From Actinomycetota bacterium (lineage in GTDB: Bacteria > Actinomycetota > Acidimicrobiia > IMCC26256 > PALSA-555), in contig PLJD01000026.1 of the NCBI GenBank assembly GCA_003140175.1, positions 31,223 through 95,222 on the forward strand: 64,000 nucleotides of DNA, written 5' to 3'. The notes under the pieces were generated by a model. The model did no database searches. It was given only the letters and a program-made list of their open reading frames with translations, and was not told the DNA's origin. This document shows, piece by piece, positions 34,809-47,608 of this stretch. The position numbers and the translations under genes are program-made. Within the stretch, counting starts at the first letter, position 1. Each line of letters begins with the position of its first letter.

Positions 34809-35408
34809 TTACCCGGAGTGCGCTGGCGCGGTGGCCTCGCCCCGGTGGGCGAGTGCCCACCGGGTCGCGTCGTGGCTGACGGCGGGGTGGAAGCCGGTCG
34901 AGCCGAGCACCCGCTCGGCGTGGTCGGCGTCGTCCCCCTGTTCGAGCAGGGCGAGTGCGAGCCGCCGGGCTCGGCGTCGCGCCTCGGCGTGGGGCGGGTC
35001 GGCGAGGCGTGCCTCGGCCCAGTGCGCGTGGACCGCCTGGAGCGTCGCGGGGAGCCGGCGCAGGTGGCGGCGGTCCACCGGCGGCAGGTGGCGCCGCACG
35101 GCGATCGTGGGCGAGCACGGATCGGCGCAAGCCAGGTCGAATTGCTCCAGCCGGGCCAGGGTTCGCACGATCGGTGAGCTGGACCCTTCGCGCTCCCCGA
35201 CGCCCAGGGCGCGCGACGTCTCGGCGACCCGTAGCTCCAGGCCAGTCGGCGACTCGTCGAAGCGGGCCGCGAGATGTCGCAGCAAGAGCAGCGCAGTGGG
35301 TCCAAGCGTCGGAAGCCAGAACGTCTCGGCGTACAGCGTCCGTGGGTCATAGCCGATCGTGTCGACGATCGGGTCTGGCCACGGGACGATGGTGAGCGTG
35401 CTCGGCAT
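34809..35408 (-). CDS. Actinobacterial protein of unknown function, helix-rich
   Basis: 199 residues from ATG 35408, with GGGAGG 5 bases upstream. The N-terminal half has DPRTLYAETFWLPTLGPTALLLL, a signature I associate with unannotated actinobacterial proteins. The middle (LRVAETSRALGVGEREG through VRTLARLEQFDLA) looks like a winged-helix or helix-turn-helix segment, and the C-terminus is Ala/Arg-rich. DNA binding is possible but not shown. It lies 50 bases before the sirtuin gene on the same strand. Confidence 0.65.
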   Translation of the reverse strand: MPSTLTIVPWPDPIVDTIGYDPRTLYAETFWLPTLGPTALLLLRHLAARFDESPTGLELRVAETSRALGVGEREGSSSPIVRTLARLEQFDLACADPCSPTIAVRRHLPPVDRRHLRRLPATLQAVHAHWAEARLADPPHAEARRRARRLALALLEQGDDADHAERVLGSTGFHPAVSHDATRWALAHRGEATAPAHSG

Positions 35409-35425
35409 CGGAGCCTCCCGGACGA

Positions 35426-35526
35426 GCGGGCGTCTCACGGGGACCCCACCCGGTGGGCTGGGTGACGACTTCCGACCGACGCGGGCGCCTGATGGGCACC
35501 CCACCCGGCGGGTTTCGGTGACGAGT
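35426..35526. repeat. Two imperfect 45-base direct repeats with hairpin cores
   Basis: Copies at 35426-35470 and 35481-35526 share GCGGGCG, ACCCCACCCGG(T/C)GGG and GGTGACGA; the CCCACCC/GGTGGG part can fold. They lie between the GGDEF-EAL stop and the next gene's start, so they may be a duplicated terminator or a protein-binding site. Confidence 0.55.
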
Positions 35527-35535
35527 GACCGCTCG

Positions 35536-37728
35536 CTACCGGCTGGCGAGGCCCGCCCAGTGCTGCTGGTCGGGGCGCGGCCCGAAGCGCTCGGCGGGGG
35601 CGGGGCGCGCGAAGAGGTAGCCCTGGCCCATCTCGCAGCCCAGCGTTCGGAGCTCGGCGAGTTGCTCGGGGGTCTCGACGCCCTCGGCGACGGCTCGCAG
35701 GCCCAGCGCGTGAGCGAGGCTGATGACCGCGGTGCAGATCGCGGTGTCTTCTGGCTCGCGGCCCAGCCCGTCGACGAACGATCGGTCGACTTTCAGCGCC
35801 TCGACGGGGAAGCGCTTCAAGTAGCTCATCGAGGAGTAGCCGGTGCCGAAGTCGTCGACCGATAGGTGTACGCCGAGTCCGCGGAGGGCGCGCAGGGTCG
35901 TCACCGCCGATTCGGCGTCGCGCATCAGGGTGCTCTCGGTGATCTCGAGCCAGACCGTGTCGGGGTTGATCTGGGCTTGGCGGAGCACAGCCGCGACCGT
36001 CCCGGGGAGTGACGGCTCGGCGAGCTGGCGGGGTGAGAGGTTCACGCTGATGGTGATCGGCGCGCCCTGCGCGTGCCACGCGGCCGCCTGACGGCAGGCG
36101 TCCTGCAGCGCCCACGAGCCGATTGGCACGACCAGGCCGGTTGTCTCGGCGAGGGATATGAATTCGTCGGGGCCGACGAGGCCGCGCTCGGGGTGCTGCC
36201 AGCGCAGCAGGGCCTCGAATCCCGAGATGTGGCCCGTTTCCAGGCTGATGATCGGTTGGTAATGCATGCGCAGCTCACCGCGCTCGAGGGCGCGGTGGAG
36301 GTCGTTCCCGGTGCGCAGGTTTCGGATCGTTTGATCATGGGCGTTGGCGTCGTAGAGCTCGGAGCGGGCCCGTCCCTGTTCCTTCGCGCGGTGCATCGCG
36401 GCGTCGGCGTTTCGCAGCAGCGTCTCGGGGGTTTCGAGATCTCCGGTTGAGAGGGCGATGCCGACACTCGCGCTGACGAAGACCTCGCCTTCGGCGAGCG
36501 CCACCGGACTGGTCACCGCGCCCGCGACTCGTGCCGCGAGCTCGAGCGCGCTGGTCTCACCGGGCACGCCGGCACACAGGATGGTGAACTCGTCGCCGCC
36601 GAAGCGGGCCAGCGTGTCGCCAGGCCGGATGGCAGTCCGGAGTCGGTCAGCGACGGCGACGAGGAGCCGGTCACCGGCGGCGTGGCCCAGGCTGTCGTTG
36701 ACGACTTTGAAGTGGTCGAGGTCGACGAAGAGCACGGCGACCCGTCCCCGGGGTGTCTCAGTCGCGAGCGCCTGGTGGAGAAGCTCGACGAACCGAGGTC
36801 GGTTCGGGAGGCCGGTCAGCGGGTCGTGTACCGCCTGGTGGGCGAGGCGAGCCCCGCTGGCTCTCCGCTCGGTCATGTCCTCGACCTGGGCGACGAGGTG
36901 CAACGGTGCCTGGTGCGAGCCGCGCACGAGGGAGACGGTTGCGGCGACCCAGACCGGGCGGCCGTCGGCGTGGACGAACCGTTGCTCGATCCGAGCGCTT
37001 GTCTCGTCGCCGGTCACGAGGCGGTGGAGCCGGACCTGCACCGCCTCGCGGTCGTCGGGATACGTGAGCGCGAGCGCGGACGCGCCGGCCAGCTGGTCCT
37101 CGGCTCGCCCGACCAGCTGGGCGAGGGTCCGATTGACGCGCAGCAGACGACCGTCGAGGCCGATCAGCGCCAGGCCGTTGGGGGAGTGCTCGAAGACCGA
37201 ACGCAACGCCTCCCGTGCGTCACCGACCTCGCCGTCGATCCGTCGACGCTCGCTGATGTCACGGCAGGCGAGCACGATCCCCTCCACCCCCGGGTCGCTG
37301 CGCAAGTCGTCGAGCGTGGCGTCCAACGCGACCCAATGGCCATCTTGGTGCTGGACGCGGAACTCCAGTGGATCCTGCGGTCCCGGCCCGCGCGCCGGCG
37401 AGTGGAGCGCGGCGAGGACCCGGTCTCGGTCATCGGGATGCACCAGGGTGGCGAGCGGCGATCCGGCGAACGCCGCGCTGCTCCGACCGAAGATGCGGTC
37501 GGCGGCGGGACTGAGATATCGCACCGTGCCCGCAGCGTCGACGAGGGCCAAGACGTCGCGGGACTGCCGAAGCAGCGCGTGGGTTCGGGCCTCGTGGTGG
37601 CGCAGCCGCTCACTGACGTCCTCGAGGAGCAGACGGCTCCGGCGCTCGTGGAACCACAGCACGACCGCGGTGACGAACATCCCGCCGAAGAATCCGGCGG
37701 CGAGAGCGAGCCCCGTCTCGGTACTCAT
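35536..37728 (-). CDS. Membrane-anchored PAS-PAS-GGDEF-EAL protein
   Basis: 730 residues: one N-terminal membrane helix (about 7-26), two PAS domains (about 50-165 and 175-300), GGDEF (about 310-470; intact FGGDEF), EAL (about 480-720; FEALLRW and DDFGTGYSS loop intact). Both catalytic signatures are present, so it may both make and degrade cyclic di-GMP, with balance set by the PAS sensors. It has no periplasmic sensing domain of size. It is transcribed alone between meaB and the repeat-bearing gap. Confidence 0.94.
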   Translation of the reverse strand: MSTETGLALAAGFFGGMFVTAVVLWFHERRSRLLLEDVSERLRHHEARTHALLRQSRDVLALVDAAGTVRYLSPAADRIFGRSSAAFAGSPLATLVHPDDRDRVLAALHSPARGPGPQDPLEFRVQHQDGHWVALDATLDDLRSDPGVEGIVLACRDISERRRIDGEVGDAREALRSVFEHSPNGLALIGLDGRLLRVNRTLAQLVGRAEDQLAGASALALTYPDDREAVQVRLHRLVTGDETSARIEQRFVHADGRPVWVAATVSLVRGSHQAPLHLVAQVEDMTERRASGARLAHQAVHDPLTGLPNRPRFVELLHQALATETPRGRVAVLFVDLDHFKVVNDSLGHAAGDRLLVAVADRLRTAIRPGDTLARFGGDEFTILCAGVPGETSALELAARVAGAVTSPVALAEGEVFVSASVGIALSTGDLETPETLLRNADAAMHRAKEQGRARSELYDANAHDQTIRNLRTGNDLHRALERGELRMHYQPIISLETGHISGFEALLRWQHPERGLVGPDEFISLAETTGLVVPIGSWALQDACRQAAAWHAQGAPITISVNLSPRQLAEPSLPGTVAAVLRQAQINPDTVWLEITESTLMRDAESAVTTLRALRGLGVHLSVDDFGTGYSSMSYLKRFPVEALKVDRSFVDGLGREPEDTAICTAVISLAHALGLRAVAEGVETPEQLAELRTLGCEMGQGYLFARPAPAERFGPRPDQQHWAGLASR

Positions 37729-37769
37729 GGCCGAGGTGCTATCGACCAGGAACCCGGAATTCCTGAGGC

Positions 37770-38750
37770 TCAGTTTTGCTCGGCGGGACCGAAGAACGTC
37801 TCGAGCACCCGGTCGGCGGCCACGGTCGGGGGTACCCGGCCGGCTGCGGCCTCGGATTCGAGGTGGGCGGCGAGCTCGGCGAGCTCGGGCTGGCTGCGGA
37901 TGCGCTCGAGCAGCCCCGCGCTGATCTCACCCCACATCCAGGCTCGGGCCTGCGCGGCGCGACGGTCGGCGAGCGCGCCGCTTCGCTCGAGTGCCATGCC
38001 GTGCGCCTCGGTTGCAGCCCACAGTTCGGCCACGCCGGTGCCCTCGAGGGCCGAGCATTCGAGCACGCGTGGTGTCCACGCAGGGTCCTTCGGGCGTAGG
38101 AGGTGCAACGCCGAGCTGTACTCGGCGGCCGTCGTGGACGCGATCGGTCGGAGCTCGCCGTCGGCCTTCGTGACGACGACGAGATCGGCGAGCTCGATGA
38201 TCCCGCGTTTGATTCCTTGCAGCTCGTCTCCGCCGCCGGGACCGACGAGCACGACGAAGGTGTCCACCATCGCCTCGACCGCGATCTCGGATTGGCCGGT
38301 CCCGACGGTCTCCACCAGCACGATCTCGAACCCGGCGGCTTCGCAGACCAGCATCGCTTCACGGGTTCGTCGGGTGACGCCGCCGAGCGTCCCCCCGGTT
38401 GGCGAGGGCCGCACGAACGCCTCGTCGCGGCGGGTGAGCTCACCCATCCGTGTCTTGTCGCCGAGAATCGAACCACCCGAGCGGCTGCTCGACGGGTCCA
38501 CCGCGAGCACCGCGACGCGGTGCCCGAGATCGACGACGTGGAGGCCCAGCGTCTCGATCAGCGTCGACTTGCCCGCTCCGGGGGCACCGGAGATCCCGAT
38601 CCGGTGCGCCGCACCGGCGGCGGGTAGCACCTCGGTCAGGAGCGCGTCGGCTTCGGCGCGGTGGTCGGGACGGGTGCTCTCGACCAGCGTGATGGCCCGT
38701 GCGAGTGCTCGGCGGTCGCCGGCGCGCAGCTGCGCGGCCAGTTCGGTCAC
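37770..38750 (-). CDS. meaB: MeaB-type G-protein chaperone of methylmalonyl-CoA mutase
   Basis: 326 residues from the GTG at 38750. P-loop [34 protein letters not shown] and the GTPase switch region [17 protein letters not shown] place it in the MeaB/ArgK family. MeaB loads and protects adenosylcobalamin in methylmalonyl-CoA mutase. The gene follows the mutase stop by 52 bases on the same strand. The start is uncertain because the interval has no ATG in frame. Confidence 0.94.
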   Translation of the reverse strand: MTELAAQLRAGDRRALARAITLVESTRPDHRAEADALLTEVLPAAGAAHRIGISGAPGAGKSTLIETLGLHVVDLGHRVAVLAVDPSSSRSGGSILGDKTRMGELTRRDEAFVRPSPTGGTLGGVTRRTREAMLVCEAAGFEIVLVETVGTGQSEIAVEAMVDTFVVLVGPGGGDELQGIKRGIIELADLVVVTKADGELRPIASTTAAEYSSALHLLRPKDPAWTPRVLECSALEGTGVAELWAATEAHGMALERSGALADRRAAQARAWMWGEISAGLLERIRSQPELAELAAHLESEAAAGRVPPTVAADRVLETFFGPAEQN

Positions 38751-38802
38751 GCGGTCGCGCGGAGCCGAGGTCCGACCGGGGAGCGGGGTGCCGACGTCGG
38801 CG

Positions 38803-40944
38803 TCATGGGGTGCGGCGACGGAGCAAGCCGAGCACCTCGGCGGCGGCGGCTGGGATGTTCGTGCCGGGCCCGAACACCGCGGCCACGCCCGCGTCGTGCA
38901 GGAATTCGTAGTCCTGGGCTGGGATGACACCGCCCACGACGACGACGATGTCGTCGCCGCCCTGCTTTCGCAGCTGGGCCACGAGCTCGGGGACGAGAGT
39001 TTTGTGCCCCGCGGCCTGGCTGCTGACCCCGACGACGTGGACGTCGTTCTCGAGCGCGTCGCGGGCGACCTCCTCGGGCGTTTGGAACAGCGGTCCCACA
39101 TCGACGTCGAACCCGAGGTCGGCGAACGCGGACGCGATCACTTTGGCGCCGCGGTCGTGACCATCCTGGCCCATCTTCACCACGAGCATCCGGGGCCGTC
39201 GCCCCTCCGCGGCTGCGAAGGCCTCGACTGCGGCGCGAGCTCGCTCCCAGTCTTCGTCGCCAGCCGCGGCGCCGCCGTACACGCCGGCGATCGTACGGAT
39301 GGTTGCCCGGTGACGGCCGAACACGCTCTCGAGCGCGTCGGAGATCTCGCCGACGGTGGCCCGGGCCCGCGACGCCGCGATGCTGAGCTCGAGAAGATTC
39401 CCGTTCCCGCGGGCCCCGTCGGCCAGCGCCTGCAGGGCGGTGTCGACCTGGGCCGGGTCGCGGGTCGTTCGGAGCTGCTCCAGGCGCCGGATCTGACCCT
39501 CCCGGACCGCCGCGTTGTCCACGTCGCGGATCTCGACGGGCGGCTCGGTGGCGAGGCGGTACTTGTTCACGCCGACGATGACCTCGTCGCCGCGGTCGAC
39601 GCTCGCCTGACGGCGCGCGGCGGCCTCCTCGATCCGCAGCTTCGGCATCCCCGCCGCGACCGCCTTGGTCATGCCGCCGAGCGCTTCGACCTCTTCGATG
39701 AGCTCCCACGCCGCGTCGGCGAGCGCGCCGGTGAGCGACTCGACGTAATAGGACCCTCCGAGCGGGTCGACCACGTGCGAAACGCCAGTCTCCTCTTGGA
39801 GGACGAGCTGAGTGTTGCGGGCGATGCGGGCCGCGAACTCGGTGGGGAGCGCGAGGGCCTCGTCGAAGCTGTTGGTGTGCAGGCTCTGGGTGCCGCCGAG
39901 CACCGCCGCGAGGGCCTCGACGGTCGTACGAACGATGTTGTTGTACGGGTCCTGCCCGGTGAGTGAGACTCCGGAGGTCTGGCAGTGCGTGCGCAGCATC
40001 AACGACGCCGGATTCTTGGGCTCGAACTGACCCATGATTCGGGTCCAGAGCAAGCGCGCAGCGCGAAGCTTCGCGACTTCCATGAAGAAGTTCATGCCGA
40101 TCGCGAAGAAGAAGGACAGGCGCCCCGCGAAGGCGTCGACGTCCAGGCCGCGGGCCAGCGCCGCCCGTGCGTACTCCAGACCGTCGGCGAGCGTGAACGC
40201 CAGCTCCTGCACCGCGGTCGCGCCCGCCTCTTGCATGTGGTAGCCGGAGATCGAGATCGAGTTGAACTTCGGCATGTGCTTCGCCGTGTGCTCGATGATG
40301 TCGGCGACGATGCGCATGCTCGGTTCCGGCGGATAGATGTAGGTGTTGCGGACCATGAACTCCTTGAGAATGTCGTTCTGGATGGTCCCGGCCAGCTTTT
40401 CCTGCGCGACGCCCTGCTCCTCGGCCGCCACGATGTAGCCGGCGAGGACGGGCAGCACCGCGCCGTTCATGGTCATCGACACCGTCATGCGGTCCAGGGG
40501 GATCCCGTCGAAGAGGACCTTCATGTCCTCGACCGAGTCGATCGCGACCCCGGCCTTGCCCACGTCGCCGACCACGCGGGGATGGTCGCTGTCGTAGCCG
40601 CGGTGCGTGGCCAGGTCGAACGCCACCGACAACCCCATCTGGCCTGCCGCGAGGTTCTGGCGGTAGAACGCGTTGGACTCCTCGGCGGTGGAGAAGCCGG
40701 CGTACTGGCGGATCGTCCAGGGACGGTTGGCGTACATCGTGGCCCGGATGCCGCGCACGAACGGCTCGAAGCCGGGCGGCGTGTCCACGAACTCGAGGCC
40801 CTCGAGGTCCTCGCGCGTGTACAGCGGCGAGACGCCTAGACCCTCGGGGGTCTGCCAGCGGAGGCGGTCGAGGTCCCCCTTGACCTCGGCGGCAGCCAAC
40901 TTTTCCCAGTCGGCCCGGTCCCGGTGGGGGAAGCGCTCACCCAT
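38803..40944 (-). CDS. mcm: Methylmalonyl-CoA mutase, large (catalytic) chain
   Basis: 713 residues from ATG 40944; a GTG 33 bases upstream exists, but TACCCT lies 6 bases before this ATG and argues for it. Substrate barrel: [54 protein letters not shown]-terminal B12 domain: [15 protein letters not shown] with the axial His. It interconverts methylmalonyl-CoA and succinyl-CoA in propionate metabolism. No small subunit is present, and the chain length fits the active subunit. It forms an operon with meaB. Confidence 0.96.
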   Translation of the reverse strand: MGERFPHRDRADWEKLAAAEVKGDLDRLRWQTPEGLGVSPLYTREDLEGLEFVDTPPGFEPFVRGIRATMYANRPWTIRQYAGFSTAEESNAFYRQNLAAGQMGLSVAFDLATHRGYDSDHPRVVGDVGKAGVAIDSVEDMKVLFDGIPLDRMTVSMTMNGAVLPVLAGYIVAAEEQGVAQEKLAGTIQNDILKEFMVRNTYIYPPEPSMRIVADIIEHTAKHMPKFNSISISGYHMQEAGATAVQELAFTLADGLEYARAALARGLDVDAFAGRLSFFFAIGMNFFMEVAKLRAARLLWTRIMGQFEPKNPASLMLRTHCQTSGVSLTGQDPYNNIVRTTVEALAAVLGGTQSLHTNSFDEALALPTEFAARIARNTQLVLQEETGVSHVVDPLGGSYYVESLTGALADAAWELIEEVEALGGMTKAVAAGMPKLRIEEAAARRQASVDRGDEVIVGVNKYRLATEPPVEIRDVDNAAVREGQIRRLEQLRTTRDPAQVDTALQALADGARGNGNLLELSIAASRARATVGEISDALESVFGRHRATIRTIAGVYGGAAAGDEDWERARAAVEAFAAAEGRRPRMLVVKMGQDGHDRGAKVIASAFADLGFDVDVGPLFQTPEEVARDALENDVHVVGVSSQAAGHKTLVPELVAQLRKQGGDDIVVVVGGVIPAQDYEFLHDAGVAAVFGPGTNIPAAAAEVLGLLRRRTP

Positions 40945-40950
40945 AGCACG

Positions 40951-40956
40951 AGGGTA
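40951..40956 (-). promoter_or_regulatory. -10 box of a leaderless mcm promoter
   Basis: TACCCT on the minus strand ends 6 bases before ATG 40944. Confidence 0.55.
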
Positions 40957-41076
40957 GAGCCACGCCGTTGTCCCCATCGGCGTCGGAGGACGGCTCTGGC
41001 CGCGCCGGAGGCCGCGTCTCCTCCTCGTGAGCTGGCGCCGGGCGGCGGCAGGTCAGGGCCGCGCGCGGCGATGGGC

Positions 41077-41298
41077 TCAGCTGGCCTGGCGCAGATCGGC
41101 GTCGGACGCTCGGGCGAGCTGGTCCCGGGCGGCGGCGACACCCTGGCGCCCGACGAGGCGGGCGCTGGCGTCGAGGCGCCAATCGCTGTTCCACCGGGCC
41201 GCTCGGCGCGCACGCGACGGTGCTGGGCGCCCCCGGCGAGCATGGCTCCGAGCCCGGGCCGGGGCGGCGGTCTCAACGAGGCGTAGCTGCGTGCTCAC
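41077..41298 (-). CDS. Small basic protein with WRLD motif, unknown function
   Basis: 73 residues from the GTG at 41298, with GATACT 6 bases upstream; an ATG at 41331 would add 11 residues. The product begins VSTQLRLVE and ends in SDWRLDASARLVGRQGVAAARDQLARA, a pattern I recall from short unannotated actinobacterial proteins. The middle is Arg/Ala-rich. It lies divergently, 92 bases from the cysteine desulfurase start. The flanks 40945-41076 and 41299-41390 hold only promoter sequence that I can recognise. Confidence 0.6.
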   Translation of the reverse strand: MSTQLRLVETAAPARARSHARRGRPAPSRARRAARWNSDWRLDASARLVGRQGVAAARDQLARASDADLRQAS

Positions 41299-41378
41299 AC
41301 CAGGAGTATCGCCAAAGGGTGTGACAATCATTCCTGTCTGTGACGCACGCCACCTGCTTCGCGGCCGGGAAGGGCTCG

Positions 41379-41384
41379 TACACT
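41379..41384 (+). promoter_or_regulatory. -10 box of a leaderless cysteine desulfurase promoter
   Basis: TACACT ends 6 bases before GTG 41391. Confidence 0.55.
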
Positions 41385-41390
41385 CGAGCC

Positions 41391-42557
41391 GTGCCGGCCT
41401 ACCTCGACCACGCGGCGAGCACCCCGATGCGCCCCGAGGCGATCGCCGCCATGGAGCCGTTCCTCGCCGGCTGCTTCGCGAACCCCTCCGGGATCCACGC
41501 GGCAGCGCGGGCGGCCAAGACCGCGCTGGAGGAGGCCCGGGAGGCCGTCGCCGCGGTGCTCGGCGCCCAGCCCGGCGAGGTGGTCTTCACCGCCGGCGGC
41601 ACCGAGGCCGACAACCTGGCGGTCGAAGGGGCGGCGCGTGCTGCACGGGCCGCCGGGCGAGGCGACGGCGTCGTCACCACCGCGTTCGAGCACAAGGGGG
41701 TGCTTGCCGCCGCCGACCGGCTGGCCACCGACGGCTTCACCGTGCGCCGGGTGGGGGTCGACCCGGGCGGGATCGTGGACCTCGACGCCCTGGCTCGGGC
41801 CCTGGACGCCGACACGGTCGTCGTCTCGGTGATGCTCGTCAACAATGAGGTTGGAACCGTGCAGCCCCTCGACGAGGTCGGCGCGCTCGTCCACGCCGGT
41901 GCGCCCCACGCCGTTCTCCATACCGACGCGGTGCAGGCCGTCCCCTGGCTGGACGTAGCCCAGGCGGCCGCGGCCGCCGACCTGATCGCGATCTCGGCGC
42001 ACAAGTTTGGCGGTCCGAAGGGCAGCGGGGCGCTCGTCGCGCGCGACGGCGTCGGGCTCGTACCCCTCCTCGAGGGTGGCGGCCAGGAGCGAGGTCTGCG
42101 CGCTGGAACGGTGAACGTCGCCGGGGTGGCCGCGCTCGCCGCCGCGCTCCAGGCGACGGTCGAGACCCGAGACGCCGACCGGGTCCGGATCGCGGCGTTG
42201 CGCGACCGGCTGCTCGGCGGGATCGTCGACACCGTCCCCGACACGTTCGTGAACGGAGACCCCGGGCGCAAGATCGCCGGCAACTGCCACGTGGGCTTTC
42301 GAGGTGTCGAAGCCGAGGCCCTGCTCGTCGCGCTCGACCAGGCCGACGTCTACGCGGCCGCCGGCTCCTCGTGCTCGTCGGGCGCGACCGAGCCGTCGCA
42401 CGTGCTCGCCGCGATGGGCCTTTCCCGGGACGACGCGCTGGCCTCGGTGCGGGTCAGCCTCGGCTTCGCGTCGAGCGACGCTGACGTCGACCGGGCGCTC
42501 GCGGTGCTCCCCGACGCGGTCGCGCAGCTTCGGGCCCGGATGGGCGCGCTGACGTGA
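41391..42557 (+). CDS. Cysteine desulfurase (IscS/NifS type)
   Basis: 388 residues. YLDHAASTPMRPEA start, PLP-lysine K205 in SAHKFGGPKG, and catalytic C328 in SSCSSGATEPSHVL, with the short active-site loop of IscS-like (class I) enzymes. It takes sulfur from cysteine as a persulfide. The mnmA gene begins within its last codons (GTGA overlap), so its main client here is probably tRNA 2-thiouridine synthesis, though it may also serve lipoate or Fe-S assembly. Confidence 0.95.
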   Translation: MPAYLDHAASTPMRPEAIAAMEPFLAGCFANPSGIHAAARAAKTALEEAREAVAAVLGAQPGEVVFTAGGTEADNLAVEGAARAARAAGRGDGVVTTAFEHKGVLAAADRLATDGFTVRRVGVDPGGIVDLDALARALDADTVVVSVMLVNNEVGTVQPLDEVGALVHAGAPHAVLHTDAVQAVPWLDVAQAAAAADLIAISAHKFGGPKGSGALVARDGVGLVPLLEGGGQERGLRAGTVNVAGVAALAAALQATVETRDADRVRIAALRDRLLGGIVDTVPDTFVNGDPGRKIAGNCHVGFRGVEAEALLVALDQADVYAAAGSSCSSGATEPSHVLAAMGLSRDDALASVRVSLGFASSDADVDRALAVLPDAVAQLRARMGALT

Positions 42558-43576
42558 AGGTTCTCGTCCTGATGAGCGGGGGGGTCGATTCGTCGGTGGC
42601 GGCGGCCCGCTTGCAGTCCCAGGGTCACGACGTCACCGGCGTCACCTTGCGGCTCTGGGGGGGCGAGACCGACTCGGGCTGCTGCAGCGTCGCCGACGTC
42701 GAAGACGCGCGGCGGGTCGCGGCCCAGCTCGGGGTGCCCCACTACGTCTTCAACCTCAGCGACGACTTCGGGGCTGCGGTCGTCGAGCCCTACGTTGCGG
42801 CGTACGCAACGGCGCGTACACCCAACCCGTGCGTCGAGTGCAACCGGTCGATCAAGTTCGGTCGCGCCCTGGACCGAGCCCTGACGCTCGGGTTCGACGG
42901 GGTGGCCACCGGACACCACGCCCGAGTCGAGCGCGACCCCCCGGGCATCTACCGGCTGCGGCGCGGCGCCGACGCGGCGAAGGACCAGTCCTATGTCCTC
43001 TACATGCTGGGCCAGCGCGAGCTCGCCCGTACCTTGCTCCCGGTCGGTGACCTCACCAAGTCCGAGGTCCGATCGATCGCCAGCGACCTCGGGCTGCGCA
43101 CGGCGGCCAAGCCCGAGAGCATGGACGTGTGCTTCATCGCCCGCGGACAGCGGACCCGCTTTCTCGCCGCCCGCACTCCGGCGCGGCCGGGTCCGGTGGT
43201 GGACGTCGGCGGGACGGTCCTCGGATCTCACGAGGGGGTGCAGGGCTTCACGATCGGGCAGCGTCGCGGTCTCGGCGTGGCGACCGGCACCGCGCGCTAC
43301 GTCGTGGACCTTGACGCGTCGAGCGCGACCGTCACCATCGGCCCCTACGCTGCCCTCCTCGCCGACGACATCACGGTGCGCGACCTGCGTTTCGTGCACG
43401 AGGCCCCCGGTTCGCGCCCGCTCGCGGTCCAGACCCGCGCCCACGGGACCCCGCTCGCGGGCCGCTTGGAGGACACCTGCGTGCGGCTCGCCGAGCCCGC
43501 GCCCCGCGTCGCCCCGGGTCAGGTGGTGGCCCTGTACGACGGTGACCGACTGGTGGGCGGAGGACTCGCCGCCTGA
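42554..43576 (+). CDS. mnmA: tRNA 2-thiouridine(34) synthase MnmA
   Basis: 340 residues. ATP-pyrophosphatase P-loop MSGGVDSSVAAA, the nucleophile region TPNPCVECNRSIKFG, ATGHHAR, and the second catalytic Cys in DVCFIARGQ, followed by the C-terminal beta-barrel. It thiolates U34 of Glu/Gln/Lys tRNAs using sulfur relayed from the cysteine desulfurase encoded just upstream. GTG start overlaps that gene's stop. Confidence 0.96.
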   Translation: MKVLVLMSGGVDSSVAAARLQSQGHDVTGVTLRLWGGETDSGCCSVADVEDARRVAAQLGVPHYVFNLSDDFGAAVVEPYVAAYATARTPNPCVECNRSIKFGRALDRALTLGFDGVATGHHARVERDPPGIYRLRRGADAAKDQSYVLYMLGQRELARTLLPVGDLTKSEVRSIASDLGLRTAAKPESMDVCFIARGQRTRFLAARTPARPGPVVDVGGTVLGSHEGVQGFTIGQRRGLGVATGTARYVVDLDASSATVTIGPYAALLADDITVRDLRFVHEAPGSRPLAVQTRAHGTPLAGRLEDTCVRLAEPAPRVAPGQVVALYDGDRLVGGGLAA

Positions 43577-43631
43577 CGGCGCCGTCGGCGCGTCGCGCGC
43601 CGGTCCGGGTGAGGCACTCGACCGCCACCCG

Positions 43632-44540
43632 TCACGGGACCGGCTGGGCGCTCGCTCCGGGGTCCGTCACCTCGATGCGGACCCGCCGCCGGGCCGCCGA
43701 CGCCAACATCGCGTGACGATGCGCCACCGCGACGAGGAGCGCGGGGGCCTTCACGGTCTCGGCGCGCCGGCGGGCTCGCAGCGTCTTGGTCAGCTCGGGC
43801 GGCTCGTCGAAGACGAACAGCACCGAGCCCAGCGTCGCGCCCAAGCGCAGGTCGAGCGCGCCGCCGGGTTCTTCGTCCCCGCGTAGGCCCCGCAGCACCT
43901 CGACGTGCTCCCGGGGGAACAAGACGTTGTCAGCGAGCGTCATCGGATCGACGACCACGACGCCGGCCGGCACGACGACGATCCACCGCCGCGACAGCCG
44001 GTGCAGGACCTGGGCGGCGACCGCCGCGGCCGGGAGGCCGATCGCCAACGCGACGACGCCCCAAACGAGCTGTCCGTCTGCCAGCAGGAGCGGGCCGGCG
44101 ACCAGTCCTCCGACGACGACGGCTCGCGCGAGAGGCAGCGGACCGAGGAACAGGCCGGGCGGGACCCGGAGCGGATATCGCTGCTCGTCGCCGTAGGAGA
44201 CCGCGTTCGCCGCGACCTCGGCGAACGCGGGATCGGCGACCAGCACCGCCGCGACGAGCGTCGCCGCGATGGCGCCGACCGCGGCGACGGTCGAGGTGTC
44301 ACCGCGGGCGGCCACGACGACGGCGAGCACGACGCCGGCCGGTGCGACGGCACGGGCGACGGTCAGTCCGAGCGGTCGCGGCGCCAGGCAGGCGAGCAGG
44401 GCGAGGCCCCACGCCAGCCAGCACAGCACCGAGCCGACCACCTGCGGTGCGCCCCCCCAGGTGCGGAGACCCTCGGCGATTCCCGGTCCTGCGGTGAGGG
44501 GCAGCGTGACCCACGCCGCGCCAAGGAGCCACCGTCGCAT
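43632..44540 (-). CDS. Multi-span membrane protein of unknown function
   Basis: 302 residues from ATG 44540. About six hydrophobic helices occupy residues 5-180, followed by a soluble C-terminal region with VDPMTLADNVLFPREHVEVLRGLRGD and a basic RRRAE segment. This looks like a membrane part plus a PH-like or cytosolic beta domain, but I cannot name a family. It converges on mnmA (55 bases between stops) and is divergent from ligA. Confidence 0.72.
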   Translation of the reverse strand: MRRWLLGAAWVTLPLTAGPGIAEGLRTWGGAPQVVGSVLCWLAWGLALLACLAPRPLGLTVARAVAPAGVVLAVVVAARGDTSTVAAVGAIAATLVAAVLVADPAFAEVAANAVSYGDEQRYPLRVPPGLFLGPLPLARAVVVGGLVAGPLLLADGQLVWGVVALAIGLPAAAVAAQVLHRLSRRWIVVVPAGVVVVDPMTLADNVLFPREHVEVLRGLRGDEEPGGALDLRLGATLGSVLFVFDEPPELTKTLRARRRAETVKAPALLVAVAHRHAMLASAARRRVRIEVTDPGASAQPVP

Positions 44541-44561
44541 CCGGCCAGTCTCGCGGGTTGA

Positions 44562-46693
<2,132 letters not shown>

Positions 46694-46694
<1 letters not shown>

Positions 46695-47143
46695 TGGTCG
46701 ACAAGTCGAAGCTGGGGTTGTCGGACGAGCCGTCCACGATCCCCATCGAGCGGGGCAAGATCCGCGAGTTCGCCCGGGCCTGCCAGACCGCCAACCCGGC
46801 GTACGTCGACGACCCGGCGCCCGTGGCGCCCCCGACGTTCCTCACCACGGTGAACTTCTGGAGCACCGGCGCCACGTCGCCGCTCGCGCAGCTCGGCATC
46901 GATCTGCGCCGGCTGCTCCACGGCGGCCAGGAGTACGTCTTCCACGGCCCGCCCCCACGTGCCGGCACCGAGCTCACCTTCCAGACCCGCGTCGACAAGA
47001 TCTACGAAAAGGAAGGCAAGCGGGGCGGGACGATGACCTTCGTGGAGACCGTCACCGAGTTCCACGACCCGACCGGCCGGCTGGTCGCCGAGGCCCGCTC
47101 GACCGCGATCGAGACCGGCCAAGCACCGACGAAGGAGTCCTGA
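46694..47143 (+). CDS. MaoC-like (hot-dog) dehydratase subunit, HadA-like
   Basis: 149 residues with the N-terminal-type MaoC/FAS1 dehydratase fold: IERGKIREFARACQTANPAYVDD and APPTFLTTVNFW. It lacks the catalytic Asp-x4-His hydratase motif that the next gene carries. In mycobacterial HadAB a scaffold subunit pairs with a catalytic one, and the adjacent gene order here fits. It may dehydrate 3-hydroxyacyl thioesters in fatty-acid elongation; the substrate is unknown. Confidence 0.88.
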
Positions 47144-47145
47144 CG

Positions 47146-47562
47146 ATGGCGACCTGGGATGAGCTGACCGAAGGGACGAAGGCCCCGCGGCGCGAGCACG
47201 GGCCGCTCACCCGCACCGACTTCGTCCGCTACCAAGGTGCTTCCGGGGACTTCAACCCGATCCACCACGACGAGGACTTCGCGAAGTCAGCCGGGTACCC
47301 GAGCGTCTTCTCGGTCGGCATGCTCCAAGCCGGCATCCTCGGCTGCTACTGCACCGACTGGCTCGGCGCCGACAACGTGCGCCGCTTCTCGGTGCAGTTC
47401 CGCGAGCAGGTCTGGCCCGGCGACCACATCGTCTGCGAGGCGACCGTGCGCCGCCGCTACGACGAGGACGGCGAACGGCGCGTCGACCTCGAGCTCCTCG
47501 TCACCCGCCAGGAGAGCGGCGGCGCAGCCATCAAGGGCGAGGCCACGTTCGTCGTCCCGTGA
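47146..47562 (+). CDS. MaoC-like (hot-dog) dehydratase subunit, HadB-like, catalytic
   Basis: 138 residues. The hydratase-2 motif [18 protein letters not shown] supplies the catalytic Asp and His; GMLQAGILG follows. It begins 3 bases after the previous gene, and the two are probably halves of one heterodimeric 3-hydroxyacyl dehydratase. No ketoreductase adjoins directly, but an SDR gene lies 3.6 kb downstream. Confidence 0.9.
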   Translation: MATWDELTEGTKAPRREHGPLTRTDFVRYQGASGDFNPIHHDEDFAKSAGYPSVFSVGMLQAGILGCYCTDWLGADNVRRFSVQFREQVWPGDHIVCEATVRRRYDEDGERRVDLELLVTRQESGGAAIKGEATFVVP

Positions 47563-47608
47563 CCGCTCCGAACGGTCGACACCCTCGCCCGGCGAAACCA
47601 GGCTGACC

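Noticed and set aside
36682..39966. 1094-codon plus-strand frame opposite GGDEF-EAL, meaB and mcm
   Set aside because: Shadow of three well-supported minus-strand genes; low-complexity Arg/Ser-rich product.
47564..47581. GACCG/CGGTC hairpin after the HadB-like gene
   Set aside because: Five-base stem without a T-tract inside a 46-base gap between co-directional genes; too weak.
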